A stretch of DNA of 64,000 bases from Solirubrobacterales bacterium (GTDB taxonomy: Bacteria; Actinomycetota; Thermoleophilia; Solirubrobacterales; 70-9), in assembly GCA_025450195.1 (NCBI GenBank), contig JANWHW010000007.1, forward strand, positions 1 to 64,000, given 5' to 3'. A model generated the notes under the pieces. The model ran no database searches and had not been told where the DNA came from. It saw nothing but the letters and a program-made list of their open reading frames with translations. Of the stretch, positions 52,379 through 61,995 are shown piece by piece. A program made the translations under genes and the position numbers. Position 1 is the stretch's first letter. Each line of letters opens with the position of its first letter.

Positions 52379-53938
52379 ATGCTCACCGTACAGAGCCTTC
52401 TCGACGAGCTCGATCTCGATCTCGCGGCCGGCTCGCACGCAGCCGAGGCGCCGGTGAGGTGGGTTCACATCTCCGAGCTGGAGGACCCGACCCCATGGCT
52501 GTCTGGGGGCGAGCTGATGCTGACCACCGGCATCCCGCTCGATACTGCCGCCAAGCAGCGCGCCTACATACGACTGCTCGCCGAGCACAACCTTGCCGGC
52601 TTGGGCCTAGGCACCGGATTCAGCCACCGCAAACTGCCGAAAGCGATGGTCGAGGAAGCGCGCAAACGCGACTTCCCGCTCTTCGAGGTTCCCTATTCGA
52701 CCCCATTCATCGCGATTACCGAGAAGGCCTTCGCCCGCCTCGTCAACGAGCAATACGAGGTGTTGCAGAGGGGCATCGCGGTGCAACGCCGCCTTGAGCG
52801 GCTGGTGCTTGAAGAGCGCGACCTCGAGGAAATCATCGCGACGATTTCCTCCGCCGTGGGCGGCACGGTGGCGATCCTCAACGGCCGTGGCGAACGCATC
52901 GCCGGTCGCGGCTTTCGGCGCGAACTGTCGGCTGACGCCATCGCGGCGATCCGCAACGAAGCGCTTGGCCACACCGTGGACGGACACCCGTTCGTTCCCG
53001 CGCATCCCTCGATTGCCGGCCGAGCCCTTGCCCACCCCGTGATCTCGCCGGGAGGCGGCCCGCCTCAGGCCTGGGTCGTCGTAGTGCGCGATTCCGGCGG
53101 TTTGGGGGACTTCGAGCGACTCATCCTCCAGCAGGCCGTCGCTGTCGTCGCCCTGGACTTGATGCGCCGCCGGGTAGCCCGTGAGACCGAGCGCCGCCTC
53201 GCCGGCGATGTGCTCGCCGGCGCACTCGGCGGTCGCCTCGACCCCTCCGAGCTGCGTCGGCGCCTCGAGCCGTTCGGGATCGGCGAGGAGACCGCCGTCC
53301 TCGTCTTCGACCTCGACGATCCTTCGGCTGCCGAGTCCGCTCTGGAGCGAGCCCTCGCGGCAGACGCCTGCCCGGCTGTGGTCGCGCCTCACGAGAGTGG
53401 CGGGCGCGAGCTGCTCTGTGCGGTCGTCGACGCGGCCGACCGTGACCCCGTTGACCTCGCCTCAGAAGCCCGCAAAGCCTTGATCAAAGAGCGGGGCACG
53501 GTTCGCGCCGCGGCTAGCCGCCCAGCCCCGCCTGAGAATCTGCGCCACTCCTTCCACGAGGCGCGCTGTGCCTTGGAGGCAACCGCTTTCGCGAACGGCA
53601 GCGAGCCTGACGTAGCCTCTTGGCGCGACCTGGGTGCCTTTACCCTCCTGCTCTCGATCCAGGATGACGAGGCGTTGAAGCTCTACTGCGACAGCGTCCT
53701 CGGACCGATCGAAAACGGCGACGACGACTATGGCGGCGAGCTGCTGCGCTCGCTGGAGGCATTCATCGAGCAGAACGGCCAGTGGGAGCGCGCCGCGCGC
53801 GCCGTCTATTGCCACCGGCACACGTTGCGCTACAGGATGCGCAAGGTCGAGGAGCTGACCGGGCGCGATCTCTCTCGCGCCCACGACCGGATTGAGTTTT
53901 GGCTGGCCCTGCGCGCTAGAGAACTGGTCGGAACATGA
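52379..53938 (+). CDS. PucR-family transcriptional regulator
   Basis: A 519-residue regulator. The N-terminal PucR domain (1-130) contains VRWVHISELEDPTPWLSGGE and LMLTTGIPL; a central GGDEF-like/GAF-like region follows, and the C-terminal helix-turn-helix is NGQWERAARAVYCHRHTLRY followed by RMRKVEELTG. PucR proteins are usually activators of purine or amine catabolism that respond to pathway intermediates. It lies 8 bp after the aminotransferase and overlaps alanine dehydrogenase (ATGA), so it very likely controls this locus and itself. Confidence 0.92.
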   Translation: MLTVQSLLDELDLDLAAGSHAAEAPVRWVHISELEDPTPWLSGGELMLTTGIPLDTAAKQRAYIRLLAEHNLAGLGLGTGFSHRKLPKAMVEEARKRDFPLFEVPYSTPFIAITEKAFARLVNEQYEVLQRGIAVQRRLERLVLEERDLEEIIATISSAVGGTVAILNGRGERIAGRGFRRELSADAIAAIRNEALGHTVDGHPFVPAHPSIAGRALAHPVISPGGGPPQAWVVVVRDSGGLGDFERLILQQAVAVVALDLMRRRVARETERRLAGDVLAGALGGRLDPSELRRRLEPFGIGEETAVLVFDLDDPSAAESALERALAADACPAVVAPHESGGRELLCAVVDAADRDPVDLASEARKALIKERGTVRAAASRPAPPENLRHSFHEARCALEATAFANGSEPDVASWRDLGAFTLLLSIQDDEALKLYCDSVLGPIENGDDDYGGELLRSLEAFIEQNGQWERAARAVYCHRHTLRYRMRKVEELTGRDLSRAHDRIEFWLALRARELVGT

Positions 53939-55125
53939 AAATCGGGGTCCCGAAAGAGATCAAGGACGATGAGTACCGCGTCGCGGCCACCCCCGCGGGC
54001 GTCCGTGAGATGGTGGAGCGCGGCCACGAGGTGCTGATCGAGGCCACGGCCGGAGAGGGCAGCGCGATCTCTGATGCGGACTTCGAGTCACAGGGCGCCC
54101 GCGTCGTTCCCAGCGCCGCCGACGTCTTCGGGGAGGCCGAAATGATCGTCAAGGTCAAGGAGCCCCAGGCGCCCGAGATCGAGATGCTCGGCCCGCAGCA
54201 CCTCCTCTTCGCCTACCTCCACCTTGCGCCCGATCCTGAGCAGGCGCAGGGCCTCTGCGCCTCAGGCGCCACCTGCATTGCCTACGAGACCGTTGAGGAC
54301 AGCCGCGGCCGCCTGCCCCTGCTGGCGCCGATGAGTGAGATCGCCGGCAAGATCGCAACTCAGGCGGGGGCTTTCATGCTGGAGAAGCCGTTCGGCGGTC
54401 GCGGCATCCTGCTCGGGGGCGTCCCCGGGGTCGCCGCCGCGAACGTGATGGTGATCGGCGGCGGTGCGGTCGGCACCAACGCGGCCTTCGTCGCAATCGG
54501 AATGGGCGCCGACGTCTTCGTCTACGACCGCTCGATCGACCGGTTGCGCGAGCTCGACACAGCGTTCTCGGGCGGCTGCTCGACCGTCTACTCGACCACG
54601 CTGGCGATCGAGGAGATGCTGCCCCGAGCGGACCTGGTGATCGGCGCGGTCCTTGTCCACGGTGCCCGGGCCCCGTTCGTCGTCAGCCGCGAACAGCTTG
54701 CCCTGATGAGGCCCGGCGCGGTGCTCGTCGATGTGTCGATAGACCAGGGCGGCTGTTTTGAGACATCGCACCCGACCACGCACCGCGACCCCACCTTCGA
54801 AGTCGACGGGGTGACGCACTACTGCGTCGCCAACATGCCGGGAGCGGTCCCGATCACCTCGACCTACGCGCTCACCAATGCGACGCTGCCGTATGTGATC
54901 GCTCTCGCCGACCATGGGGTCAGGGAGGCGATCCGGCGCGATCCCGGCCTGCGGCCGGGCGTCAACGTCGCAGGTGGCGAGGTGACTCATCCGGCGGTGG
55001 CCGAAGGAGTGAGCGTGAATTGCATTCCGGTCGAGGAGGCCATGGGCATGAGTGCGGAGCGAGTGAGCGAGATCGCGGAAGCGCGGAACATTCGCTCAAT
55101 CGAGAAAAGCGCAAAGCGGAGGTGA
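53935..55125 (+). CDS. ald: Alanine dehydrogenase
   Basis: NAD-dependent enzyme that interconverts alanine with pyruvate and ammonia. The 396-residue protein starts [17 protein letters not shown], the standard Ald N-terminus with the pyruvate-binding Arg; Lys74-region VKVKEPQ, the catalytic His in LHLAPDP and the Rossmann [14 protein letters not shown] are present. Here it probably regenerates pyruvate from the alanine produced by the diamine aminotransferase. It extends about 25 residues beyond typical family members at the C-terminus. Translationally coupled to the PucR gene. Confidence 0.95.
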   Translation: MKIGVPKEIKDDEYRVAATPAGVREMVERGHEVLIEATAGEGSAISDADFESQGARVVPSAADVFGEAEMIVKVKEPQAPEIEMLGPQHLLFAYLHLAPDPEQAQGLCASGATCIAYETVEDSRGRLPLLAPMSEIAGKIATQAGAFMLEKPFGGRGILLGGVPGVAAANVMVIGGGAVGTNAAFVAIGMGADVFVYDRSIDRLRELDTAFSGGCSTVYSTTLAIEEMLPRADLVIGAVLVHGARAPFVVSREQLALMRPGAVLVDVSIDQGGCFETSHPTTHRDPTFEVDGVTHYCVANMPGAVPITSTYALTNATLPYVIALADHGVREAIRRDPGLRPGVNVAGGEVTHPAVAEGVSVNCIPVEEAMGMSAERVSEIAEARNIRSIEKSAKRR

Positions 55126-55129
55126 TTTG

Positions 55130-56572
55130 ATGGCTACGGCCACGAAGACGGAGCTGAAGAACTTCATCGGCGGCGAGACTGTCGACCCCGTTGAGGGTCA
55201 GACCGAGGAGGTGGTGAACCCAGCCACCGGCGAGGCGATTGCGGAGGCGCCGCTCTCGACCAAGCCGGACGTCGACCGCGCCGTCGAGGCCGCGAAGTCC
55301 GCCTTCGATGGATGGGCAACCACGCCGCCCGGCGAACGCGCTCGCGCGCTGCTGAAGATGGCCGACCTGATCGAAGAGCGCGGCGAGGAGATTGCCGACC
55401 TCGAGGCCGCCGATGCGGGCAAGCCGCGCAGCGCAGTCCTCGAGGATGAGATTCCGGTGATGGCCGACAATCTGCGTTTCTTCGCAGGCGCCGCGCGCTG
55501 CCTGGAGGGCCGCGCCGCCGGCGAGTACATGGAAGGGCACACCTCGTTCATCCGGCGCGAGCCGATTGGCGTTGTCGGCCAGATCACCCCCTGGAACTAC
55601 CCGCTGATGATGGCCATCTGGAAGATCGGCCCGGCTCTGGGCGCCGGCAACACCGTTGTCCTGAAGCCGGCGGAAACGACGCCGGTGACGACGCTGAAGT
55701 TCGCCGAATGGTGCGCAGACATCCTCCCGGCCGGGGTCTTGAATGTGATCGGCGGCCATGGCGAGCCGGCCGGGTCAGAGCTTGTCACTCACCCCGACGT
55801 TGAGATGGTCAGCCTGACCGGCTCCCCTCCGACCGGCAAGTGGATCGCAAAGGCCGCCGCCGACCGCTTGAAGCGAGTCCATCTTGAGCTCGGCGGCAAG
55901 GCTCCCGTCATCGTCTTCGACGACGCCAGCATGGAAGCGGCTCTGGAGACGATCGCCGGCACCGGCTACTACAACGCCGGCCAGGACTGCACGGCGGCCT
56001 GTCGTGTGCTCGCTGCCAAAGCGGTTTACGACGATGTCGTCAGCGGCCTCGAGTCAGAGGCCAAGGGCCTGGTCCTGGGCGACACGATGTCGGCTGACAC
56101 CACGCTGGGGCCGCTCAACAGCGCCCGTCAGCGGGAGCGGGTCGAGGGCTTCCTGGAGCGCAAGCCCGGCAATGCGGAGATCGTCACGGGGGGCGTTGAG
56201 CCCGACCTCCCCGGCTACTTCCTCGAGCCGGCCGTCGTCGCCGGCCTCGAGCAGGACGACGAGATGGTTCAGAGCGAGATCTTCGGCCCGGTGATCACCG
56301 TGCAGCCGTTCTCCGATGAGGAGAAGGCGATCGAGTGGGCCAACGGCACCCGCTACGGCCTTGCCGCCTCGGTCTGGACGCGCGACGTTGGCCGGGCGAT
56401 GAGGGTCACCAACGCGCTGCGCTTCGGCTGCGTGTGGATCAACGACCACATCCCGCTCGTCTCGGAGATGCCTCACGGCGGCTACAAGGAGTCCGGCTAC
56501 GGCAAGGACCTCTCGATGTACGCGCTGGAGGACTACACCGAGATCAAGCACGTCATGATCAACCTCGACTGA
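55130..56572 (+). CDS. Gamma-aminobutyraldehyde dehydrogenase
   Basis: A 480-residue NAD-dependent aldehyde dehydrogenase. The catalytic Cys is in [12 protein letters not shown], a sequence characteristic of PatD/YdcW-type aminobutyraldehyde dehydrogenases; the Glu is in HLELGGKAP and the C-terminus [20 protein letters not shown] also fits PatD. It oxidises 4-aminobutanal to GABA, the step after the diamine aminotransferase. The ATG at 55130 has GGAGGTGA five nt upstream, better than the TTG three bases earlier. It is the last gene of this unit, followed by tandem hairpins. Confidence 0.9.
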   Translation: MATATKTELKNFIGGETVDPVEGQTEEVVNPATGEAIAEAPLSTKPDVDRAVEAAKSAFDGWATTPPGERARALLKMADLIEERGEEIADLEAADAGKPRSAVLEDEIPVMADNLRFFAGAARCLEGRAAGEYMEGHTSFIRREPIGVVGQITPWNYPLMMAIWKIGPALGAGNTVVLKPAETTPVTTLKFAEWCADILPAGVLNVIGGHGEPAGSELVTHPDVEMVSLTGSPPTGKWIAKAAADRLKRVHLELGGKAPVIVFDDASMEAALETIAGTGYYNAGQDCTAACRVLAAKAVYDDVVSGLESEAKGLVLGDTMSADTTLGPLNSARQRERVEGFLERKPGNAEIVTGGVEPDLPGYFLEPAVVAGLEQDDEMVQSEIFGPVITVQPFSDEEKAIEWANGTRYGLAASVWTRDVGRAMRVTNALRFGCVWINDHIPLVSEMPHGGYKESGYGKDLSMYALEDYTEIKHVMINLD

Positions 56573-56626
56573 TGGCCGCACCCCAAGGGGTGCCACCGTC
56601 TCGACTGGCCGCACCCCTTGGGGTGC
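56573..56626 (+). terminator. Two tandem hairpins after the dehydrogenase gene
   Basis: Two near-copies of TGGCCGCACCCC followed by a 7-bp stem GCACCCC/GGGGTGC. The loops are AA in the first (56578-56593) and TT in the second (56611-56626), so each hairpin is the reverse complement of the other. The duplication includes the end of the coding sequence, CTCGACTG. They probably end transcription of the polyamine operon; no T-run follows. The gap to the next gene shows nothing else. Confidence 0.6.
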
Positions 56627-56694
56627 CCCCGGGTTGACGTTGCAATGCATGGTCAACTCCCGGCACGTCCGCCTGCGATCGTTACGCTCGCCCG

Positions 56695-58449
56695 GTGAAG
56701 GGATCCGGCAAGGCGATTGCGGTCGCATTCATGGTGCTTGGTGCCGTTTCTGCACTGGGGGCCGCCCCGGCTAAAGAGGAGGAAGGCGAGCCGCCCCGCT
56801 GCCACGGGCGGCTGGCGAAGATCCTCGGGACCGACGGCGCCGACAACCTGCGCGGCACGCCCGGACGAGATGTGATCTGGGGCGGGCTGGGAGACGACAC
56901 GATCATCGGAAGCCTCGGCAACGACCTGATCTGCGGGGCTCCCGGCGCGGACCTGATCCACGGTGGCCGCGGCAATGACACCGTCGACGGCGGACCGGGG
57001 GACGGCGATCAGGTGATCGGAGACCTCGGCGATGACATGGTGCTGGGTGGCTCTGGGGAGTTCGACGAGGCAGCCGGCAGCCTCGGCATCGATGTCCTCA
57101 ACGGCGGCAGTGGCAGCTTCGACCTCGTTCATGGCGACTACGGCTATGACCGCATGGACGGCGGCGCCGGCGGTGGCGATGTCGCTTCGTTTGCCACCGA
57201 TGTCGCTTCGCCGAGCGGCGGCGGCGTTCGCGCTTCGCTTGCCACCCACAAGTCCCGCGGCGATGGCCACGATCGGCTCTTTCGCTTCGAGAGCCTCGAA
57301 GGCTCGGCCTTCGCCGATGTTCTGATCGGTGACCCCCGCGACAACACGATCGATGGCGGCCCCGGGAGCGACACCCTCGTTGGAGGCAAAGGCCATGACG
57401 AGCTGCGCGGCGGTCAGGGATCCGACAGCTGCAAAGGAGCGAAAGGACACACCTCCTCCTGCCATCGCCAGAAGCCGTTCAAAGCCTCCGCTTATATAGA
57501 GCTCGATCACACCCCGGGCGGTGGCGGTGGCCTGGCAATTGTCGGCGGCGATGGCACCGACAGCTTCACGGTGGCCTTCGATGCCCCTACGGCGACCTTC
57601 GGTGTGACCGCCGGCAAAGGGATCGCTCTTGGGCCGGGCTGTACGCGAATCCGCGCCACCCAGGCGAGTTGTACGGTCACCGGCCCGGCGCGCTGGCTGA
57701 TGGCCGACCTCGGCCCCGGCGCCGATCGGCTGCGCGTCGAAGGCTCCCTCTCCGATGTGGAGAACGTCCGCATCGCGGGTGGGCGCGGCAACGACACGAT
57801 CCGCGGCGGGCCCGAGGACGACCTGATCGAGGCGGGCTTTGGCAGCGACAAGCTCTATGGCGGCGCCGGCGCCGACGGCCTGATCGGCAGCGTTCCTGGG
57901 CCCACCTTCCTCTTCGGCGAAGAGCACGGTGACCTACTGGCGGCCGGTGGCGGCTGCGCCGGCGGCGCGATCGTCGGCGGCCCCGGTCGGGACGACGCCT
58001 CCTTCGCCGAGACCCAGGCCCATCCAGGTCTGCTCTTCATCTCCTTTCCCCTCGATAAGGCCTGGATCGACGCCGTCCGCGGCTGCAAGCCCGTACGCCT
58101 CGACGACTCCAACGAGGACATGGAGGGGTCTTTCGACTGGGATGTGCTGATTGGCGATGGCGGTAAAAACGCGATGCTCGGCCAGCCTGGCGAGGATCGC
58201 TTCTACGGTGGCGGTGGCGACGATGTGATCGACGCCCGCGACGGCGTACGGGATTTCTCCATCCAGTGCGGTCGCGGCAAGCCGGTCTACCCCAGGGACA
58301 AAAAAGGTAAAAAAATCGCCAAAGCCGAGCCGGTCATCGTCGGCACGGCAAGTGGCCGAGCACTCATCGATACCTTCGATCCCCTCCCGGTTCTCTGCAC
58401 GGACCACAAACACGGCACCCCCGTTCCGGGCCTCAACCACACCGGCTGA
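56695..58449 (+). CDS. Secreted RTX-type calcium-binding repeat protein
   Basis: A 584-residue exported protein with an N-terminal signal peptide (about 1-24). Glycine/Asp-rich nonapeptides of the haemolysin-type (GGxGxDxLx) recur in several groups: GTDGADNLRGTPGRDVIWGG, GRGNDTVDGGPGDG, GGPGSDTLVGGKGHDELRGG, GRGNDTIRGGPEDDLIEAG and GGGGDDVIDARDG. They should form calcium-stabilised beta rolls. Cysteine pairs are scattered between them. No enzyme domain and no type I secretion genes are seen. GTG at 56695 lies six nt after TACGCT, apparently leaderless. Function unknown, possibly adhesive or matrix. Confidence 0.84.
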   Translation: MKGSGKAIAVAFMVLGAVSALGAAPAKEEEGEPPRCHGRLAKILGTDGADNLRGTPGRDVIWGGLGDDTIIGSLGNDLICGAPGADLIHGGRGNDTVDGGPGDGDQVIGDLGDDMVLGGSGEFDEAAGSLGIDVLNGGSGSFDLVHGDYGYDRMDGGAGGGDVASFATDVASPSGGGVRASLATHKSRGDGHDRLFRFESLEGSAFADVLIGDPRDNTIDGGPGSDTLVGGKGHDELRGGQGSDSCKGAKGHTSSCHRQKPFKASAYIELDHTPGGGGGLAIVGGDGTDSFTVAFDAPTATFGVTAGKGIALGPGCTRIRATQASCTVTGPARWLMADLGPGADRLRVEGSLSDVENVRIAGGRGNDTIRGGPEDDLIEAGFGSDKLYGGAGADGLIGSVPGPTFLFGEEHGDLLAAGGGCAGGAIVGGPGRDDASFAETQAHPGLLFISFPLDKAWIDAVRGCKPVRLDDSNEDMEGSFDWDVLIGDGGKNAMLGQPGEDRFYGGGGDDVIDARDGVRDFSIQCGRGKPVYPRDKKGKKIAKAEPVIVGTASGRALIDTFDPLPVLCTDHKHGTPVPGLNHTG

Positions 58450-58484
58450 TTCAGAAGCCGCGGGCGACCATTTAGGCTTCGACT

Positions 58485-58682
58485 ATGGACCGGAGCCCGA
58501 GCACGGACGAGGCGGCCGCGATCGCGGCCGCGATCGAGCGGTTCCGCATCGAGACGGCCCCAGCCTCCGGCGCAGCAGAGGAAGCGATCAGCCCGTGGCA
58601 CCGGGCCGCGCTGGTCGAGGGGGTCAGCGCGAGGGCAACCGTCCAGGACCATCGAGAAGGAGGAGCAAAATGGCGGTCGTGA
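58485..58682 (+). CDS. Small protein, function unknown
   Basis: A 65-residue hydrophilic protein with an Ala-rich helix (DEAAAIAAAIERFRIETAP) and a conserved-looking SPWHRAALVEGVSAR segment. The layout faintly recalls small subunits of acyl-CoA carboxylases, but no such genes are near. The ATG at 58485 is six nt after TAGGCT with no ribosome site. Its last codons overlap the dodecin start and contain the dodecin ribosome site, so the two are coupled. Confidence 0.55.
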   Translation: MDRSPSTDEAAAIAAAIERFRIETAPASGAAEEAISPWHRAALVEGVSARATVQDHREGGAKWRS

Positions 58683-58879
58683 AGATCATCGAGCTGGTCG
58701 GCAGCTCCAAGACGTCGACCGATGACGCCGCGAGGCAGGCGCTCAACCAGGCGCAGGGGACACTTCGCAACATTCGCGCCGTCGACATCGTCTCGACAGG
58801 GATCCGAGGCGAGAACCTGGACGAGTACCGGGCCCATGTGCGGGTTGCGTTCCTGGTCGAGGGGACCGAGGTCGATTAG
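58670..58879 (+). CDS. Dodecin
   Basis: A 69-residue flavin-binding/storage protein that assembles into hollow dodecamers. The sequence begins MAVVKIIELVGSSKTSTDDA, then ARQALNQAQGTLRNIRAVDI and YRAHVRVAFLVEG, the classical dodecin pattern. The Trp that stacks on flavin in archaeal dodecin is not evident at the equivalent place (IRAVDIV), so the ligand could be FMN, CoA or another compound. AGGAGGAG precedes the ATG. It is followed without gap by the rhodanese gene (TAG-ATG adjacent). Confidence 0.9.
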   Translation: MAVVKIIELVGSSKTSTDDAARQALNQAQGTLRNIRAVDIVSTGIRGENLDEYRAHVRVAFLVEGTEVD

Positions 58880-59269
58880 ATGGATGAGGCGGGCAAAGAG
58901 ATCTCGCGTGAGGAGGCGCAGAAGCTGATCGACGAGGGCGCTCAGCTGATCGACGTGCGCGCCGATCACGAGTGGGAGGCGGGCCGGATTCCCGGCGCGC
59001 GTCACTTGCCTCTGCAAGAGTTGGCGGAGCGAACCGGGGAGATCGACAAGGATCGGCCGGTGGTTCTCTACTGCCGCGGCGGCACCCGCTCCACGATGGC
59101 AACCGAAGCACTCGCCGACGCAGGCTATGACGCCTCGAAGTTGAGCGAGGGGATCGTTGGTTGGGCCGAGGCCGAGCTGACGCTGGAGCCGGAGGAGGAC
59201 GGCTATGTCGCCGAGTCCGGCGAGGCGGCATCGATCCTCCAGGCACGAAAAAGTCTGCCCCAGGCATAA
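58880..59269 (+). CDS. Rhodanese-domain protein
   Basis: A 129-residue single-domain sulfurtransferase. LIDVRADHEWEAGRIPGARH is the CH2A-like region and LYCRGGTRSTMA the active-site loop with the persulfide-carrying Cys. A C-terminal tail of about 30 residues is acidic. It probably moves sulfane sulfur; location directly upstream of the sulfite reductase and the other sulfur genes supports a role in sulfur assimilation or protection. Confidence 0.9.
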   Translation: MDEAGKEISREEAQKLIDEGAQLIDVRADHEWEAGRIPGARHLPLQELAERTGEIDKDRPVVLYCRGGTRSTMATEALADAGYDASKLSEGIVGWAEAELTLEPEEDGYVAESGEAASILQARKSLPQA

Positions 59270-59361
59270 ATCCCATAATCCCTGTCAGGTTTTGCTAGTT
59301 TGTGCCGACCACGGTCAGCAAGGCCGTAGCTGCACCCACCACGCAAGAGAGCCCTAGGTAA
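59270..59361 (+). promoter_or_regulatory. Leader of the sulfate-assimilation genes
   Basis: A 92-bp gap, locally AT-richer, with TTTTGCTAGTTTG and GACCACGGTC, a short inverted repeat. It probably contains the promoter for sir-cysH-sat-cysC. I do not recognise a riboswitch or a known sulfur-regulator site. Confidence 0.35.
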
Positions 59362-61245
59362 ATGGATTCTTCGGTTTCAGCCCCACCGAAAAGCAACGCC
59401 ACCGCCATCCTCGACGGCCTAGACGTCGATCACGGCAAGCGCCAGCACGGCAAAGGCCGGAAGGGCTCGCTGGAGAACCCCGAGACCTACGAGAACGTCC
59501 CCGGGAACGTCATCCCGATCATCGAGCGCGAGTTCGACGACTTCGACAACGAAGCCGAGAAATTCCTCGAGGGCAAGCTGGCCGAGGACCAGTTCATCGG
59601 CTTCCGCCTCAAGCAGGGTGTCTACGGGCAGCGCCAGGCCGATGTTCAGATGGTGCGAGTGAAGCTGCCATTCGGCGGTGTGACGCCGGAGCAGATGGAG
59701 GCATTTGCCGATGTGGTCGAAAAGTGGGCGCCGCTCAACAAGGGCCACATCACCACTCGCCAGAACATCCAGATCCACCACGTGCCGCTGCGACACATGG
59801 AGTCGCTGATCCGGGAAATCTCGGCGGTCAATCTTTCTTCGCGCGAGGGTTGCGGCAACACGATGCGCAACGTGACCGGCGATCCCTGGGCCGGCGTCGC
59901 CGCGGATGAGGTCTTCGACCCGACTCCCTATGCCGGAGCCTACGTTCGCTACTTCGTCCGCCACCCGACGACGCAGCTGATGCCGCGCAAGATCAAGACT
60001 TCGTTCACCGGCTCAGATGCCGACCGCGCGATCAGCGGGATCCACGACATCGCCCTGCTCAGCCGCGAGCGCGACGGCGTCAAGGGCTTCGAGATCCGGG
60101 TCGGCGGCGGCACCTCGATCATGGCTCGCGTCGCACCGACCCTCTATGAGTTCGTCGAGGCCGACAACGGCGACTACCTGAAGGTCACCGAGGCCGTGCT
60201 GCGGATCTTCGACCGCCAGGAGTGGCTGCGGGTCAACCGCGCCCGCGCCCGGATCAAGGTGCTGGTCGACAAAATCGGGATCGACGCCTTTCGCGAGCTC
60301 GTCAACGAGGAGCTGCAAGGCGACTGGGTCGCCGAGCGAGACTTCGAGGTCGAGCCGCTGCGCTTCGACGACAACGAGGAGGCAAGTGCCCCCGAGCCTC
60401 CCGCCGCGCCGGCCTCTCCGAATGGAGACCACTCTGAGTTCGACCGCTTCCTGGACGGCAACGTGCAGCCCCAGCGCCAGCAGGGCTTCTCCACGGTTGA
60501 GGTGAAGATCGACCGGGGCGACCTGACGCCGGAGCAGTTCCGTGGCCTGGCGACAATCATGCGGGAGTTCACCGGGGGCTACGCGCGCAGCACGGTGCAG
60601 CAGAACTTCGTCCTGCGCTGGGTCCGCGATGAGGCGCTCTACGACGTCTGGCGCCACCTCGACGAGCTGGGCCTTGCCGAGGCCGGCCCCCGTGAGATCA
60701 CCGATGTGGTCAGCTGCCCCGGCACCGACAGCTGCAAACTGGGAATCACCAGCTCGATGGGCCTCAACCGTGCGATCAAGGAGCGCGTCGACGGGATGGA
60801 GATCTCCGACGAGTTGACCAGGCGCATCCACATCAAGATGAGCGGCTGCCCGAACGGCTGCAGCCAGCACCACATCGCCAACATCGGCTTCTACGGCGCC
60901 TCGCTGAAAGTGGCCGCACGCCAGATTCCTGCCTACATCCCTCACATCGGTGGCAACTATGAGGGCGGAGAGGTCATCTTCGGCACGCGGCTGAAGTCGC
61001 GGTTGCCCGCCAAGCGCGTACCTGAGGCAGTCGAGCGCTGGATCAAGCTCTATGAGGCGGACCGCTCCGACGGCGAGGAGTTCAACGCCTTCGCCGAGCG
61101 TGTCGGCGCCGGGCGCTTCGAAGAAGAGGTCAAGGATCTGACGCTGCCGGTCGAGTTCAGCCTCGAGACGATGCAGCAGTTCATCGACTGGAATCGCTCC
61201 AGCCCCTACAAAGTCGAGCGCGGGGAGGGGGAGTGCGCGATATGA
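59362..61245 (+). CDS. sir: Ferredoxin-dependent sulfite reductase
   Basis: Six-electron reduction of sulfite to sulfide. The 627-residue protein has two parasite-like repeats of the nitrite/sulfite reductase half-domain. The sirohaem/[4Fe-4S] cysteines lie in VVSCPGTDSCKLGI and SGCPNGCSQHHIA (C-x5-C and C-x3-C). RNIQIHHV, REGCGNTMRNVTGDP and FVRHPTTQLMPRKIK are substrate/cofactor blocks. It could be a nitrite reductase by family alone; the adjacent cysH, sat and cysC favour sulfite. The stop overlaps the cysH start. Confidence 0.93.
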   Translation: MDSSVSAPPKSNATAILDGLDVDHGKRQHGKGRKGSLENPETYENVPGNVIPIIEREFDDFDNEAEKFLEGKLAEDQFIGFRLKQGVYGQRQADVQMVRVKLPFGGVTPEQMEAFADVVEKWAPLNKGHITTRQNIQIHHVPLRHMESLIREISAVNLSSREGCGNTMRNVTGDPWAGVAADEVFDPTPYAGAYVRYFVRHPTTQLMPRKIKTSFTGSDADRAISGIHDIALLSRERDGVKGFEIRVGGGTSIMARVAPTLYEFVEADNGDYLKVTEAVLRIFDRQEWLRVNRARARIKVLVDKIGIDAFRELVNEELQGDWVAERDFEVEPLRFDDNEEASAPEPPAAPASPNGDHSEFDRFLDGNVQPQRQQGFSTVEVKIDRGDLTPEQFRGLATIMREFTGGYARSTVQQNFVLRWVRDEALYDVWRHLDELGLAEAGPREITDVVSCPGTDSCKLGITSSMGLNRAIKERVDGMEISDELTRRIHIKMSGCPNGCSQHHIANIGFYGASLKVAARQIPAYIPHIGGNYEGGEVIFGTRLKSRLPAKRVPEAVERWIKLYEADRSDGEEFNAFAERVGAGRFEEEVKDLTLPVEFSLETMQQFIDWNRSSPYKVERGEGECAI

Positions 61246-61931
61246 ACCCCGTCGCGCTTGAGATTGACGCCGAGGCGGTTGCAGCCGACCTCGAGGATCG
61301 CTCCGCGCATGAAGCGATCGAGTGGATGTTCGAGACCTTCGGCGAGAGCCATTACATCGCCTGCTCGTTCCAGAAGACGAGCTCAGTGACGGCTCATCTG
61401 GCCACGCAGGTCAACCCCGAGGCGCGCTTCTTCTACCTCGATACCGACGTCCTCTTCCCGGAGACCTACGAGACGCGCGACAAGCTCGCCGAGCACCTCG
61501 GGGTCGAGTTCGACCGCTTCCACAACCTGACCCTGGAGCAGCAGGCCGCCCAGTACGGCGACGAGCTGTGGAAGAGCGACCCCGACGCCTGCTGCGGCCT
61601 GCGCAAGGTCGAGCCGATGCGCCGCGCCCTGTCTTCCGTAGACTGCTGGCTCGCCGGCGTCCGCCGCGAGGACTCCAAGAACCGCGCCAAAACCCCGAAG
61701 TTCGGCTGGGACAAGCGGTTCGACCTTTGGAAGCTGAACCCCCTTGCGGACTGGACAGAGCGCGATGTCTGGAACTACATCCGTGAGCACCACCTCCCGT
61801 ACAACCCGCTCCACGATCACGGCTACCCGTCGATCGGCTGCACCCATTGCACGAAGCCGGTCGGCCCGGGCGGTTCACCGCGCGACGGCCGCTGGGCGGG
61901 CCTCTCAAAGACTGAGTGCGGGATCAACTAA
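61242..61931 (+). CDS. cysH: Adenylylsulfate (APS) reductase CysH
   Basis: Reduces APS (or PAPS) to sulfite with thioredoxin. The 229-residue protein has the PP-loop-like ACSFQKTSSVTAHL, the Cys pair DACCGLRKVEPM and the second pair IGCTHCTKP, which together bind the [4Fe-4S] cluster marking APS-type enzymes. The catalytic Cys is in the C-terminal KTECGIN. The ATG at 61242 overlaps the sir stop (ATGA), with GGGGGAG upstream. With CysC also present, the pathway could use either APS or PAPS. Confidence 0.93.
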   Translation: MNPVALEIDAEAVAADLEDRSAHEAIEWMFETFGESHYIACSFQKTSSVTAHLATQVNPEARFFYLDTDVLFPETYETRDKLAEHLGVEFDRFHNLTLEQQAAQYGDELWKSDPDACCGLRKVEPMRRALSSVDCWLAGVRREDSKNRAKTPKFGWDKRFDLWKLNPLADWTERDVWNYIREHHLPYNPLHDHGYPSIGCTHCTKPVGPGGSPRDGRWAGLSKTECGIN

Positions 61932-61995
61932 CCGCGCTACCGCGCTCCGTAATTCCTGATTCCCTTCCCGACGACCTGATTGGTGAGACTTTTCG

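Noticed and set aside
56653-57927. 424-codon minus-strand frame over the RTX-like gene
   Set aside because: Its periodicity only mirrors the RTX repeats; no start signal and no recognisable domain.
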